A stretch of 64,000 bases of DNA from Bathynomus jamesi (lineage: Eukaryota; Arthropoda; Malacostraca; Isopoda; Cirolanidae). The stretch is from NCBI GenBank assembly GCA_023014485.1, contig JAJOZX010005619.1:252682-316681 (forward strand). The letters run 5' to 3'. A program made the translations under genes and the position numbers. This document shows positions 1-11,981 of this stretch, in pieces (position 1 is the first letter of the stretch; the number at the start of each line of letters is the position of its first letter). The notes under the pieces are model-generated. The model saw nothing but the letters and a program-made list of their open reading frames with translations, made no database searches and had not been told where the DNA came from.

Positions 1-1397
1 ATTGTCTTGAGTGTTTTGCGAGATCGTCGCTTGATTGCCACAAACGTCCGCAATGAGCTGGAAAGGTCTCGAGACGTCAGTGTATCGGAGCGAACCGTTA
101 GAAGGAGACTTATGGAAAGTGGCTTACATGCTAGACGTCTAGCAATGGGCCCGGAATTGCTCCCACACCACCGCAATGCTCGTCTTGCTTTCGCTCGTGA
201 GCATGTTAATTGGGACAAGTATTGTTCACGGACGAATCAAGATTTAATCTTCGAACATCCGATGGACGGGAAAGAGTGTGGAGAAAAACAGGAGAAAGAT
301 TCGCCCCGTGCACTTTTACGGAGAGGGTTGCTTTTGGAGGAGCCTCAGTCATGGTCTGGGGTGGTATCACTTCAAACTCGCGCACAGAGCTCGTCGTTGT
401 TAGTGGTGGTGGGTCATTAACGTCCGCAAGATACGTGGAAGAGATCTTGCTGGAGCATGTGGTCCCTTTTGCTCCTTTCGTTGGCGAAGACTTCCTTCTA
501 CAGCACGATAACGCTTGACCCCATGGGGCAAGAGCCGTTAGCGATTTCCTTGACGAAGCTGGAATTCGTCGAATCGAGTGACCTCCCCGGAGTCCGGACC
601 TCAACCCCATAGAACATCTCTGGGACACGATGGGACGGCGTCTTAGGGCTCGTCTAGTAGCCCCTAACACTCTACAGGAGCTACAACAAGTTTTAACTGA
701 AGAGTGGGAGGGAATCCCACATGATGTGATCGCCGATCTCATTCATGGGATGAATTGACGAATGGCTGCAGCATGGGCGCCCGCAGGTAGGGGCAAGGGG
801 GGGCGCTTGCCTCCCCCTGGAAATGCCAAGAAAATATATTAAATATTTTCTAAGAAAATATTTATATCCTAAACTTGCTGAAAAGTATCCAACTGCCTTC
901 TAAAGGGTGAAAATTTTTATTTGTGTGCATGATAAAGGTTGCTACCTTTTTATGTTCACCGGGAGAAAATCAACTCCAACAAAACTGATTTTATGGAAAA
1001 GGTTGTTCATAATTTTGGTAGTGACCGCAGACGACTACAATTCCTATTCAAATGAGCAGTGTAGGTGATGCTCGAAACGCCGTTTTCAAATTAGGTACAA
1101 CATTTACTTCAGTGTGCTTTTTTCTTCATTCTATCATGTTTCTGTTATAAATAAAATAAATGATTGTTATCATGTGCATTGTATGTATATACAATATATA
1201 TTTGCATTTTCCATTACAGAAAATGCAACACTAAACTTGCTTAGAATTAACCTGCTGGTTCCTAAGGGGTCAAAAGTTTTTTGCTTGCTCCGGTCCCTAC
1301 CTATTAATACATTAAATTTTGCCCCCCCTTGGAAAAAATCCTGCGGGCGCCCATGGGCTGCAGTCATTCAAGCTAGGGGAGGCAACACCTCTTATTA
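1..1397 (+). pseudogene. Tc1-like DD34E transposase, truncated at window edge and broken
   Basis: This is a cut-and-paste transposase of the IS630/Tc1/mariner superfamily. The N-terminal end lies before the window. The start reads as the second helix-turn-helix (SERTVRRRL). A frameshift near 205-212 then leads into FTDESRFNL, VMVWGGI, QHDNA and SPDLNPIEHLW. The spacing from the second Asp to the Glu is 34 residues, as in the DD34E Tc1 group. There are three in-frame stops: TGA where QHDNA-R is expected, TGA in the expected W-PP, and TGA in MN-R-R. Each looks like a single transition from CGA or TGG. The last codons (VIQARGGNTSY) resume after a MITE at 772-1355. It cannot make a functional enzyme. 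Confidence 0.9.
772..1355. mobile_element. hAT-type MITE, 584 bp, with 8-bp target duplication
   Basis: The element has perfect 16-bp terminal inverted repeats (CATGGGCGCCCGCAGG at 772-787 and its complement at 1340-1355). Identical 8-bp flanks, GGCTGCAG, lie at 764-771 and 1356-1363. It sits inside the last codons of the Tc1-like ORF; removing it and one flank restores the frame RMAAVIQARGG. The interior has no transposase, so it is non-autonomous. An 8-bp duplication fits the hAT superfamily, although the third TIR base (T) departs from the usual YARNG start. Confidence 0.88.
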
Positions 1398-1674
1398 ACC
1401 CTGGATCACAAGTTGTTTTTCTGTTGTTTCATTTTATTTTTTTCAATTTTTTGTTTTTGTCGAAGTCTGTTTTTTTTTAGTTACAATTTTTTGTACAGTA
1501 TTTTTTTATAATATATTGTATTAAGCAGGTGTTTGAAGATTTTTTAATGTCCTCAGAGACTAAATTTTTGAATTTTAAAACTTTTATAAACAGAAGCTTG
1601 CCCACTATTTTGCTTTACGCTATATTCCAAGTGGGCCGATTTTTCTGCCGCTCAGTGTATATGTATATATATAA

Positions 1675-1675
<1 letters not shown>

Positions 1676-1740
<65 letters not shown>
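1676..1740. repeat. (AC)n/(AT)n microsatellite
   Basis: A run of CA dinucleotides passes directly into about 28 AT units. The flanks at 1398-1675 and 1741-2030 are AT-rich, and I see no gene in them; the Tc1 element's far end probably lies near 1400-1500. Confidence 0.95.
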
Positions 1741-1742
<2 letters not shown>

Positions 1743-2030
1743 CGTTTACCGAATAAAACGCATATCTATAAAATCTCTAAACACTCATCGAATACGGAAT
1801 AAAAATGGCATTCCACGGCTAAATGGATCTGCATAACGATTGGTTTGCGACTTTTTACAAAAAAGTTTTTTTTTGTCAATTTCACTCGAAAAATTGGGAA
1901 CGATGAAGGGTTTGATATTATTTTATCTTCGATTGATGGGGGTAAAAGTTTTCCATCGTTATTCGTTATACCAATTTTGGCATAAATGAAGACAAACGTT
2001 ACATAAACGTACGAGAACATATACGCATAT

Positions 2031-3682
2031 AGGGTGCGCCAAAATGATGTACATCGTTTAAAATTGGCTGCCATTTTTAAACTAATTAATATTTTCCTCT
2101 TTTTCGGGTGCTATAAAGAAGATATCAAGGTTTTGTTGACCAGAATTCTGACCATGTTGGCCAATTTTTTTGTCCCACAGCGGACAATGGTCGCAGAGGC
2201 ATATTTTTACACGAGTGATATGTTGCAACACAGACAATTTCATGGGGACTTTCCAAACACAAGAATTCCCAATTACGAGAGAAGTTCAAATATACGGAGA
2301 ATGTTAATGGACAGATAAGAGGTCACAGAGGACGGAAGTCTATTGCAAGAACGCATGACTGGATTCAGGCTGTAAGACAAGAATTACAAGCCTCACCAAG
2401 AAAGTCAACACGCAGGCTTTGTCAGTTGGTAGGAACATGACATACTACTGGTAGAAGAATCATACACCAAGACCGGCAAGTGTATCCGTACAAGATACAA
2501 ATGTTGCGAAGTCAAACTGACAAAAACAAGAGAGAAAAACATGAATTTTTTCCAGCGGACTGAAAATGAAACGGAGTTTATGGACAATGTTTTCTTCAGT
2601 GACGAGGCTCAATTCATCTTAATATATCAACAGGCAGAACATGCGATTTTGGGCAGTCCAGCAACCGCATGAATATGTAGCACCAGTGCCTCAGTTAGGC
2701 GCCCGCGAAGCTCGCGACCACGGGGAGGCCCCCCACAAACAATAGTTCCCACATTGGCCGGCAATTAGTTTTATATCACGGGAATTCCTCGTTGAAGTCG
2801 TAGTGAAATAATTTTGAATGATTGTGTTGATTTTCGTGTTTTTCTTCAGTCTGGTTAGTTCGATTACTTACTGTCACTGTGTTTGTTTTAATCTGTTCCG
2901 CTACAAAGTGACTTTTAGTTCCTGTTGGCCAATTAAACCGGACGTCAACTGCCACTGATTCTGAAGGATAGACTGTCAAATCTGGCTATTATCTTTACTG
3001 AAAAACTAAATTATAAGAAAACTAAGTTATGCGGACATTATTGACGATTTTGCGTGTGGAAAAAAGTAGTAAAAAATGTGGAAGAGAAATGCCGATGAAG
3101 AAATGCAGAAGAATGTAGAAAAAAGTTAGAAGAAAAATTTGGAAAATGTAGAACTATTACAAATTATTTTGTGTCGCTGCGGATTATGTTCTGTTAATTT
3201 TTTGATCAGTCCACTCAAACATAGAGCCTCCCACATACATAGTGGAAGCCCTGCGTAGCACCACCATTTTCAGATGAGAAGGCGACAGTTTGGTGTGCTA
3301 TCGGGCGTAATGGTATCATTGGGCTATTCTTCTTCGAAAATGAAGCCGGGCAAAATGTCACTGTCAACACAAAAATACGTGCACGTGTTCAGAAGGAAAT
3401 TTTTTCCGGCACTGAAGAGGAAGCGAAGTGTGAACATGAATATAGTCATCTTTCGGCAAGATGATGCGCCCCTTCACACATTAAATGTTGCCTTGGAATT
3501 CCTGAGACAACACTTCCCAGGAACTCGTCATGAACTATTGACAATTTTGTCCTCTTTTTCATGGAAATGAACTGGTTTTTGTTGGGAACAAAATATTTAC
3601 ACTTTCTTTTCAGACAAGAATGAACAGAATCGCCCCAAAAATATCCAAGCCAAAAGTTATACATCATTCTGGCATTTTGTAT
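2031..3682 (+). pseudogene. mariner/IS630-like transposase remnant, interrupted by a MITE
   Basis: Fragments in several frames follow the order of an IS630/mariner transposase. They are an N-terminal HTH region (2190-2430, with SPRKSTRRL near 2398), then FFSDEAQF (about 2592), then after an interruption TVWCAIGRNGIIG (about 3280) and RQDDAPLHT followed by LEFLRQHFPG (3457-3520). Many stops and frameshifts are present and the C-terminal third is missing. The ends share a partial inverted repeat: CCAAAATGATGTA near 2040 matches the complement of sequence near 3660. The coding region is split by the MITE at 2684-3253. Superfamily assignment is secure; the exact clade is not. Confidence 0.75.
2684..3253. 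mobile_element. hAT-like MITE inserted in mariner remnant, 570 bp
   Basis: The element starts CAGTGCCT and its other end reads CAGGGCTT in complement, both of the YARNG type typical of hAT elements. The flanks are TGTAGCAC at 2676-2683 and CGTAGCAC at 3254-3261, matching at 7 of 8 positions as expected for an aged 8-bp duplication. The mariner ORF reads through from 2683 to 3262 once the insert is removed. No transposase is encoded inside. Confidence 0.75.
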
Positions 3683-4299
3683 GCGTATATAGTGTGTATT
3701 ATATATATATATATATATATATATACGTTTAAATCTTCGAGGTGCGCTAATTGTAAGCCACGTTCTTTTATAAATTAGGTTGAACTTTGTAAATAAGTGT
3801 TTTTCTTGTATAATCTACCGTTATACAAGTTTTACAATTAAATAGCTCCCAAATGAAACACGTAAACAAAACTCTTTTGCATCAGAACACACTCCCGGTA
3901 TTTCTTATTCTTGTTATTTCATTTAGGAGCTATTTAATAGTAAAACTTTTTACTCAGATTTTGTCCGAAGTCACCCTGTTTCGGAAGTTTTACCGTATTT
4001 TTTTTATGGTTAAGTTACGTCACGTTAGATTAACTTATATTAACTTAACCTCGCCTAAAACAAATCAGAGGGTGTGTAAAGTCTGAGGAAGCGCAAGAAA
4101 CGACTCATTTGACTTCGAGTTTTTTAATTAAAATCCCAACGCCGGTGAAATTCGAAAAAAATAATCATTGTAGATGGTAAAAAACGCTTTCTCTCAACTT
4201 TGATAGAACCCCGCCCCCATTGACTTTAACATAAGCGAAAACGATTAAATATTTGAAAATAAAAAATATAACCCGTTCAACTTTCTGGGTAAAAAATGT
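3683..4299. other. non-coding AT-rich spacer with small hairpins
   Basis: No gene is recognised. It holds a (TA)n tract at about 3702-3725. A perfect 9-bp stem is formed by CTTGTATAA (3805-3813) and TTATACAAG (3821-3829). A longer inverted pair surrounds AATAGCTCC/GGAGCTATT (about 3838-3857 and 3917-3938). GGTTAAGTT (4008-4016) pairs with AACTTAACC (4042-4050). Confidence 0.7.
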
Positions 4300-5243
4300 T
4301 CACAGACGAAAATTCCCACAAATGTTCGACTAACTTGGATCTCTCGCATATTATATTATATATTGCATGGATAAAGTATATTTTAGTTAAAAATACGTCG
4401 CTACGTAAAATCACATTTTGAAGTTACTGTCTAGGTTGTTTCATAATTCTATTCCGACAAAGATTATTGTTTACCAACTAAGCCGCCGAAAAATGTGATG
4501 CAAATGACAAAAACAAGTCATTGAAAATTCAGTGAAAATATGGAAATTTCAAATGAAACAAAAATTTCGCGATTTATTACGTCCCATACGGAAAATGTAA
4601 AGGCTCAACTTAAAGTTACGTGGTGTTAGAAAGGGGAACGAACTGGATGTTGATCAGAGGGAGACGAAAATCCTTCGGGATACCGCGAAAAAAGGACAAA
4701 TGGCATTGGGGTGCCTGGAGGCAGAAAGGTTGGAACTCACTCGTTTAGATTGATGAGTGGAAGATGACAGAATAATGTTTCACTAATTATATTACAATCA
4801 TGCACCACTACATCATAACTGGATGTATTATATAACTCCTTATTAAGCTTTATAGTCGTGTAATAAAGCTATTGAAGTGCGAGTTTGGTGTTCCTATAAT
4901 GCGGGAACATAATACAAGGGATTCTACAGTAGTTAAGAATAAAATAATTCATATGACAAAAGTTAAGAATTATAAACTAAAAGTTAAAGACTTTACATTA
5001 AAATCTCTCCCAAGAACGATCATATACATACATTGAAGGTTGACAAAAGTAAATAGACACCGGGTTTTTTCGCCCTCTCATAATTTTCGATGATAATAAA
5101 ATTCTATAAATAAGGAACTTATTGAAACAATATATTTAGAATCGTATTGTTTTCCCCTTTGTATTATTATAAAGCTGACATGTTCTGGCATTCCATTGTT
5201 TCATTGATAAGATTTGCCATTTGCTCTTGAGGACAATCATCGT

Positions 5244-5384
<141 letters not shown>

Positions 5385-6193
5385 AGTATGCTGTGCAGTT
5401 CTGGTCGCCAACCCTCAGGAAAGATATTGAGAGGCTGGAGCGAGTGCAGGCGAGGGCCACAAAGTTGATCCCTTCCGTTAGGCATATGGGCTACAATCGA
5501 CGGTTACGCGCCCTGAACTTGTTTTCGCTTGAAACTCGGAGGCTGCGCGGTCAACTGATCGAGGTTTTCAAGCTCTTACGAGGGTTCAACGATGTCGATT
5601 TTAGAAGTATGTTTAGTTTAAATGATAACCCAACTCGCAACAATGGTTGGAAGTTGGATTTGAAACGGTTTAGGACTAGTGTGTGTGGGAATTACGTTAC
5701 GTATAAGATCTGTGACACATGGAACAGGTTACCTTCGGAAGTTGTGAACAGTTCCTCTGTGGATCAGTTCAAGAAAAAGTTAGACGAAATCTTGCACACT
5801 ATTTGAGTGTGTAAAGACATTTAGGACCTCAGTCTGCAGAAATTTCTTTTCCTATAAAATAGTTAATATCTGGAACCAACTGCAGGAGTTCGCTTGCTCG
5901 GTCTCTGTGAGCAAGCTAAATATAGAGCTATTTATATATTCTCCACTTTCCTGTAAAATTTCCTTGGCTACTTTTCCAGGGTCAACGTATTTTCTTCAAC
6001 CTTTTTCCGTACCTGCCTCTGGCAGGGAGGGAGCGGAGGGTGGGGAGAGAGCCTTCTACTTTTCTATCCAGTTTTCTACTACTGCTAGCATAGTTTAAAG
6101 ACAAAATTTTCCCTGGCACCCGTTGCCATTGGTACCTCCTCGGTATGGGCCGCAAGGCCTTTTGAGGTACTTCTTTTCCTTGTAACTCCTTGT

Positions 6194-6198
<5 letters not shown>
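5385..6198 (+). mobile_element. CR1 LINE, 5'-truncated 3' fragment (copy C)
   Basis: The ORF at 5393-5803 gives the last part of the RT protein. It contains FWSPTLRKDIERLERVQARA and, further on, YKICDTWNRLPSEVV; the terminal motif FKKKLDEILHTI ends at a TGA. It matches the C-terminus of the longer CR1 copy at 42745-46773. The 3' UTR follows (5804-6175) with an internal deletion relative to that copy. It ends in a tandem of CTTGTAACTC-type decamers and then (CT)n. The 5' truncation point lies within AGTATG, directly after CT repeats. Confidence 0.9.
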
Positions 6199-6235
<37 letters not shown>

Positions 6236-6236
6236 T

Positions 6237-6375
6237 ATACCTGGCGTACCTGGCTATGTGAGGTGTGGAGAGTACAAGAAACCAACTCATTACTTCACCA
6301 GGTCAACTCGAGACCAAGTATGACCTTCGTGAAATGAGGAATCATCGCACGGAACATTCGAAAGGTTGAAAGGTG
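6237..6375 (+). mobile_element. CCCH-LINE 3' tail fragment
   Basis: This is the last 140 bp of the LINE family seen in full at 35000-38560. It shares ACCTGGCTATGTGAGG, ACCAACTCATTACTTCACCA and GACCTTCGTGAAATGAGG, and it ends in GAAAGGTTGAAAGGTGTGT before AT repeats. An inverted copy lies at 14452-14586 in repeat arm A', so this insertion predates the duplication. No coding sequence remains. Confidence 0.85.
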
Positions 6376-6383
6376 TGTATATA

Positions 6384-7964
6384 CAGGGTCTGTCAAAAAA
6401 AACTAAGCCAATTTGAAATCTCTATAAAATGCACAATTTGATAGAGATTTCAAATATTTTTTTACACTAAATAAATAAAAGGCTCATAAATAATCTGTGA
6501 TAATTTTATAACTTTATTTTAAATATTTTGGGAGTTATGCGGTTATTTCTACAGACTGCGAAAATTTCAGTTTTTCTCATTATGTAATATCTTCTTTTTT
6601 CTCTTTTTCAGAATTTGTTTAGATTTAAAATTTTTCGTGAATACCTCTAAATATGCCATTCTCACATGAAGATAAAATAATTATAAAGCATTATAGAGTT
6701 GAAAAAGGTTATAGTGCAAGGAAATTACTTTCTGAATTCGATTATAAAGGATGGACTAGATCAGGTTTAGATTACTTATTGAGAACTATCGATGAAACAG
6801 GAAGCATTGAGAGGAAGGTTGGTAGTGGGCGACCAAAATCAGTTACAGTAGATAAAAATATTCAGAAAGTGGAGGAACGTATCCTTAGTCAAGAGGATCG
6901 ACCTGGTAGCCACATGACACCTGCTCAAATATCAAAAGAACTAGAAATATCAGAATCAAGCGTAAGAAGGATTATTAAATCTGATCTGCAATTTAAACCA
7001 TTTAAAAGAGTGCATGGACAAAGATTGTCAGAAGTAAACTGTCAGAAAAGAGTTGAGAAATCCAAACGTATTTTACGTATAATAACTGAAGATAAACTTT
7101 CCAAGACATTTTTTACGGATGAAAAACGTTTTACGGTAGAGCCACCAAGAAACTCACAGAATGACCAGGTTTATTCTGATGTTGCGAAGAAAAATGAAAT
7201 GCAAGATGAAAGACTGTACGCAACAAGGAGTCACTTTTCTTCTAGCGTCATGGTTTCTGTTGGAGTGTCCAAGTTGGGAAAAACTTCAATATTTTTTTAT
7301 TGAGCCAGGAGTGAAAATTAATGCTCAATATTATTCAAATACCATGCTTGAGAAAATGCTTTCAGAAATGAGAAACTTGGCTAGTCAAGGTTACTTTATT
7401 TTTCAACAAGATGGTGCAACATCACATACTGCCAAAACAACCATCGAATATTTGAAAAAGAATGTGCCTGAATTTCTGGAACCGAATAATTGGCCACCTA
7501 ACAGCCATGACCTAAACCCTGTAGACTACGGAATATGGGAAAACTTGGCAGAGAGAGTGTATAGGAACAGAATAAGGGATGTCAATCATTTGCGTGAGTT
7601 GATTATCGCAAAATGGGCAGAGCTCCCCAAGAGCAAATAAATCGAGCAATAGACGAATTCAGACCAAGATTAAAAAAAGTGATTGAAATGCAAGGGAATC
7701 ATATTGAACAGTTCTTTTAATTTTATTAAACTAAAAATTATCTACAGTATATCGTAAAAAAATTTTTTTTCATGTTAAGTAGGAGAATCTCACTTTTTAG
7801 TTAATTATTAATAAAATTAACAATTCTGAAGATATCGTCATAAAAATTTAAAGGATAATAGGTGATTACCTATACTTTATTGTGTAAAAAATTCAACTTA
7901 ATTAGATAAATGGTTTTGTTTTAATAAAGGTTTGAATTTGGCTTAGTTTTTTTGACAGACCCTG
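6384..7964 (+). mobile_element. mariner-like DNA transposon with intact ends (DD37D type)
   Basis: The terminal inverted repeats begin CAGGGTCTGTCAAAAAAACT; the complement ends at 7964. TA dinucleotides flank both sides (6382-6383 and 7965-7966), the canonical target duplication. The element is 1,581 bp. The inverted duplicate at 14030-16626 shows the uninterrupted site. It encodes one transposase broken by a single frameshift. Confidence 0.93.
6653..7693 (+). pseudogene. mariner-like transposase, single frameshift
   Basis: The ATG at 6653 opens a 216-codon ORF with two N-terminal HTH segments. The second ends near ISESSVRRIIKSD, about residues 98-110. The ORF continues through FTDEKRFTVEP (first Asp) and SVMVSVGVSKLGKT. 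A one-base shift near 7295-7303 moves the frame, which then reads EPGVKINAQYY, FQQDGATSHTA (second Asp) and NSHDLNPVDYGIW (third Asp). The second-to-third spacing is 37 residues. A premature TAA follows PKSK at 7638, but the expected C-terminal residues INRAIDEFRPRLKK-like continue in another frame to about 7690. It is nearly complete, and younger-looking than the other mariner relics. Confidence 0.85.
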
Positions 7965-8387
7965 TATATATATATATATATAAATAAAATTATATATATT
8001 TATATATATAATTACTGAAAAGGCTCATCAAGCTTCGTAAATAATTTTTGTAACTAAAGGAGAACGAAATTATTAACCAGCCATAAAGTACTTGCATTGC
8101 TTTCAAAGCCCAACTCCAAAACCCATTTGCAATTTTCCAAACTTTTTATTTGAGGCTCATTCAGATTCAGTGAACGAACCGATAGAGGACTCTTTCGGAT
8201 GCATTCAAGCTCAAAATTATAATTTAAATTACATATTCATTACTTCATAAAATGTTGGTCAATTTTCCACATAATCACAATATTTTAGGTTAAAATATTT
8301 TAAATTTGTATTATAATATTAGAAATATGGGAGTGAGTTACACTCCGGAGGCCTTTTCCTCACGAGTGTAACTCACTTCCATATTAG

Positions 8388-9078
8388 CCATTGCGTGTTA
8401 TTCTACCTGCAACAAAAAAAAGGTTCCAAAAAAGACATCAATTTGAACATCTGTTTTAGTTCTAATGTATTACTTTTGTAAATTTAAAATAAATTTTCCT
8501 ACGAGACCGGACTTATGGGACACCCTGTATATATATTATATAAACGAGAATTGGTAGATATAATCGATGTTTCATGGGTTCAATCGTTATTAGAGCTTAC
8601 GCCAATGATGGCGTATGCGCTGTAACATCTTTTCTTTGGCGTTATTGACGGGGAACGAAGCTGAAAGAGTCGCGAAAAGGGTGTCGTCATAAAGATATGA
8701 TAATATTCACGTTTCAAACGTTTCCTCGTTGAAAGAGCAATTTAATACCGCAGAACAAATTTCAAAACCAAACTGTGAAAATAATCACTTTATAACAAAG
8801 GACTGAAAAAAAACATTTCTAACACACAATTTCAAATAAAAATAATAGCCAATTTGAGTTAATGCGCTCAATAATAATATCTCGTCTCGCTTGATGAAAA
8901 CAGACATAAAGCTCATGTTTCCAAAACGCACAAACGTAAAAACATACTATCTCGTTTAGAAATATAACGTAAATACGTTTTATTTAAGAGAAAAGTTCTC
9001 TAAAATGGTCTTAAGACCATCTTATTCACTACAAAGAGAACTATAATAAAAACACTTAAGGACAATTCAGACCAGCGG

Positions 9079-9131
<53 letters not shown>

Positions 9132-9730
9132 GACAAATTACTGGTGCAGTTCTTACGTTTGGAGTTAACCGATGCTCATAATATACTTTAAAGTCAGCTT
9201 GTCCGCTTGATAAAGGCGGTTTACGCTTGTATACGGAACATATGTTTTAATAATAAAAACATACTCACCTACGTAAACTCTCTCGGTATATTTGTAATTA
9301 AAGAATTGAACTGAAACAATTTTTAATGCTCGGTAACGTAATCAATAAATTTTGTATCATTCTTAAACTTTTACATAAAAATATGGTGAAACGCCGATTG
9401 TGAAAGATGCGTCACCACCCGATGAAGATTTGTTTTTTGAAATATGAACGACGATACCAAAATACGTGCTATTTGGTTTACTGAAGCCAAGGAGACCACT
9501 TTTCTTTCTCAGCTATTATTTGCTTGACAAGAGATGAATCAATAATCTCCCTCTCTCTCTGCCTGTCTGTCTCGACTTTTATTTCTGACTACACGTTGTT
9601 ATTAACATACAACCGAGACGTAATCGGTTTAATATATTTGTATTTAATGCATTTCTGTAACAGATAATTCCTGAGACAAATCTTCAGATATTTACTATTT
9701 TTATATATACTTGAAGATAAAAGGTTTAAT

Positions 9731-9784
<54 letters not shown>

Positions 9785-10179
9785 TATAAAAGTGACAAGA
9801 TAAAAGCTCTGTTTATCGTCGTTAAAGCGATATCAGATATCAAATAAAATGGTTGAGTGAAACGTAATTGTAATGTGAAACGAAGCTTCACTTCATTACA
9901 TCGCTTTACCTCAGCCTCCTTTACCTTTCCACCTCAAAGACTCTGGCTGTGAACATCAATACATGGTGTAATTGAACAGCAGTTCATAAGTGCTTCATGC
10001 GATTGCGCGCAATCAAAGTTGATGTGGGAAAGGCCGCCGGGAGGATTCGGGAGCCCGAGGCATAAACTGATGTGGGGATCCCTTAATTTTTGTCTAATAA
10101 TAATAGTTTTTAGAGGGGAGCCAGGGAAGGGAGAGCCCGAGAGAGAATGCCTCTTCTGCCACCCCGACGCTCCCACTCG
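8388..10179. other. gene-free spacer with microsatellites
   Basis: I see no credible gene. A lone transposon-like end (GGACACCCTGTATATA, about 8518-8533) has no partner nearby. There is a (CT)n tract at 9084-9131 and a (GA)n tract at 9733-9782. Short ORFs over these tracts are low-complexity artefacts. Confidence 0.6.
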
Positions 10180-10229
10180 GCGTCAGTAGTATGGCCACAA
10201 AATAGACGAGCCCATTGCAATTGCAAATG

Positions 10230-10640
10230 TTGATCAATGTTGCAAAGGAATTGCCGCATAAGTTATGCAACAATGGGGGAGATGTTACAAGGTGCTATGT
10301 AACAAGGGGGAATGTTGCAAGATGTTGCAACTTGGAGGCGGAGTTATCCCCCAAGAGGAAGAGGAGAAGGAGAGAAAGGAAGAGAGGTGTTCGCCTGGCA
10401 GGAGCCAAGCGCATATTAAAACATCAGCCGAGCGGCCGTTGTCTTAAAATGTTCCTAATCAGCCAGCTGGCTCATCTGGCTGAGTTGCCAGATTGCGGGG
10501 AGATGTTGCAAATTGATATGCAACAAAGGGGAGGTGAATGCTGCAAGTTATGCAACAAGGGGAATGTTGCAAGATGTTATGCAACAGAGAAGAGGGGAAT
10601 GTTGCAAGAGCAACAAGGAGTTATGCAACTTGGAGGCTGA
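10230..10640. repeat. TTGCAA-type minisatellite
   Basis: Irregular tandem units of about 25-30 bp are built around TTATGCAACA and AATGTTGCAAG, separated by G-rich spacers. The array recurs in complement at 17395-17650 with different unit number and order. Each unit carries the near-palindrome TTGCAA/TTGCAT, so the array could form many small hairpins. Confidence 0.8.
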
Positions 10641-10660
10641 GTTATCCCCAAGAGAAAGAG

Positions 10661-10704
<44 letters not shown>

Positions 10705-10844
10705 CGCCTGGCAGGAGCCAAGCGCATATTAAGACTTCAGCCGAGCGGCCGTTGTCTTAATATATTCCTAATCAGGCAGCTGGTTTAATCAGGCAGCTGG
10801 CTTAATCATCCAATTGACTTATCTAGGTGAATTGCCAGTTTAAG

Positions 10845-11062
10845 CTATTTATTTAATTAAAGCATATATTCTGGCTTAATTAGCAAGTTGGCTTAGAAGG
10901 CTGAGTTGACAGATTGCCCTATTTATTTAATTAAAGCATATATTCAGGCTCTCCGCCAGTTGGCGTATCTGGCTGAGTTGCCAGTTTGCGCTATTTATTT
11001 AATTAAAGCATATATTCTGACTTAACCCGCCTGGTGGCTTGGAAGGTCTAACCAGCCATTTG
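10845..11062. repeat. Tandem repeat, about 73-bp period, three units
   Basis: Units start with CTATTTATTTAATTAAAGCA at 10845, 10919 and 10991, giving periods of 74 and 72. Each continues with a diverging AGTTGGC/CTGAGTTGCCAG section. The inverted copy of B has only two such starts (around 17138-17240), so the copy number varies. Confidence 0.85.
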
Positions 11063-11239
11063 GTATAAGTAAATCTATATATATTATAATAAGAGAGCTG
11101 TCCGTCTGTCTGTCCGTCACACTTTCAGAAATTGTGAGAAAAAATTGTGAGAAAAAAATTCAGAAATTGTAAAAAAAATTCAGAAATTGTATCACGGGCG
11201 GCAATGTGAAGCTCAAGATTTTCATGACTGTTCTTTTCT

Positions 11240-11335
11240 GTAGTTTAGCAATGGGGGAAGGGTGGAGGTGGGGGTAATGGGGGATGGGTGGGGTAATGGG
11301 GAGGGGTGGGGGTAATGGGGGAGGGGGTTACACCC
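11240..11335 (+). repeat. G-rich tract, repeated GGGGGTAATGGG
   Basis: The plus strand has many G3-G5 runs separated by 1-7 bases, with GGGGTAATGGGG repeated several times. This composition can form G-quadruplexes. It lies inside repeat B, but I do not see it in the inverted copy. Confidence 0.75.
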
Positions 11336-11981
11336 AAGTTGTATGAATGGGGGTGAGGAGGTTTTGGGAGATACCAGATTCAGAAATGTTGACACAATGT
11401 GAAGCTCAACATTTTCACGGCTGAGTTCTTTTTTTGTAGTTTAGCCTGTCTAACCGTCAGCGAAGCGGCGGGAACTGTACTAGTAATAATAATGTTTATG
11501 TATACAACCAAAAGAATTAAATAAAACACCACCACATCACTCAGTTCATTTAGACGAATTATTGGACTAGCATAATCCATAATCCTAGTCGGAGGTGTAC
11601 GAGCACTTGTGTGCGTTTGTCCCGGTCAGCTGGCTTAAACCGCCAGTTGGCATAACCCGCCAGTTGACTTAGAAGGCCTAACCAGCCATTTAGTATAATT
11701 AATAATAATAATAACGTTTATATATACACATCCAAAAGAATTAAATAAAACACCATCACATCACTCTGCTTATTTAGACAAATTATTGGATTCAATTTCA
11801 CGAAATATATTGAAAATAAATATACATTCCTATACGAGCAAAGGAATATATGCAATCAAAAATAATAATAGCATAAGAACTACGAACGAGGAGTATATAT
11901 ATAATAAAAAAATAATAATATACAAACCCGGACCTACCCAAATTGTTCATTCTAACGAAGGTCAAGCGTGTCACTCCACCT

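Larger units (their letters stand above)
10180..11981 (+). repeat. Repeat B (left copy), minisatellite-rich, unclassified
   Basis: The unit begins near GGCGTCAGTAGTATGG and ends near TCAAGCGTGTCACTCCACC. Its reverse complement occupies 16627-17694. In order it holds a TTGCAA-rich minisatellite, a conserved GCCGAGCGGCCGTTGTCTTAA block (10735 region), a tandem array of about 73 bp, a G-rich tract and an AT-rich tail. There is no protein homology I recognise. The variable array lengths between the two copies indicate a mobile or recurrently duplicated repeat. Confidence 0.75.

Noticed and set aside
8503..8533. Transposon-like terminus GGACACCCTGTATATA
   Set aside because: No mirrored partner with matching inner sequence was found within a few kb, so no element is called.
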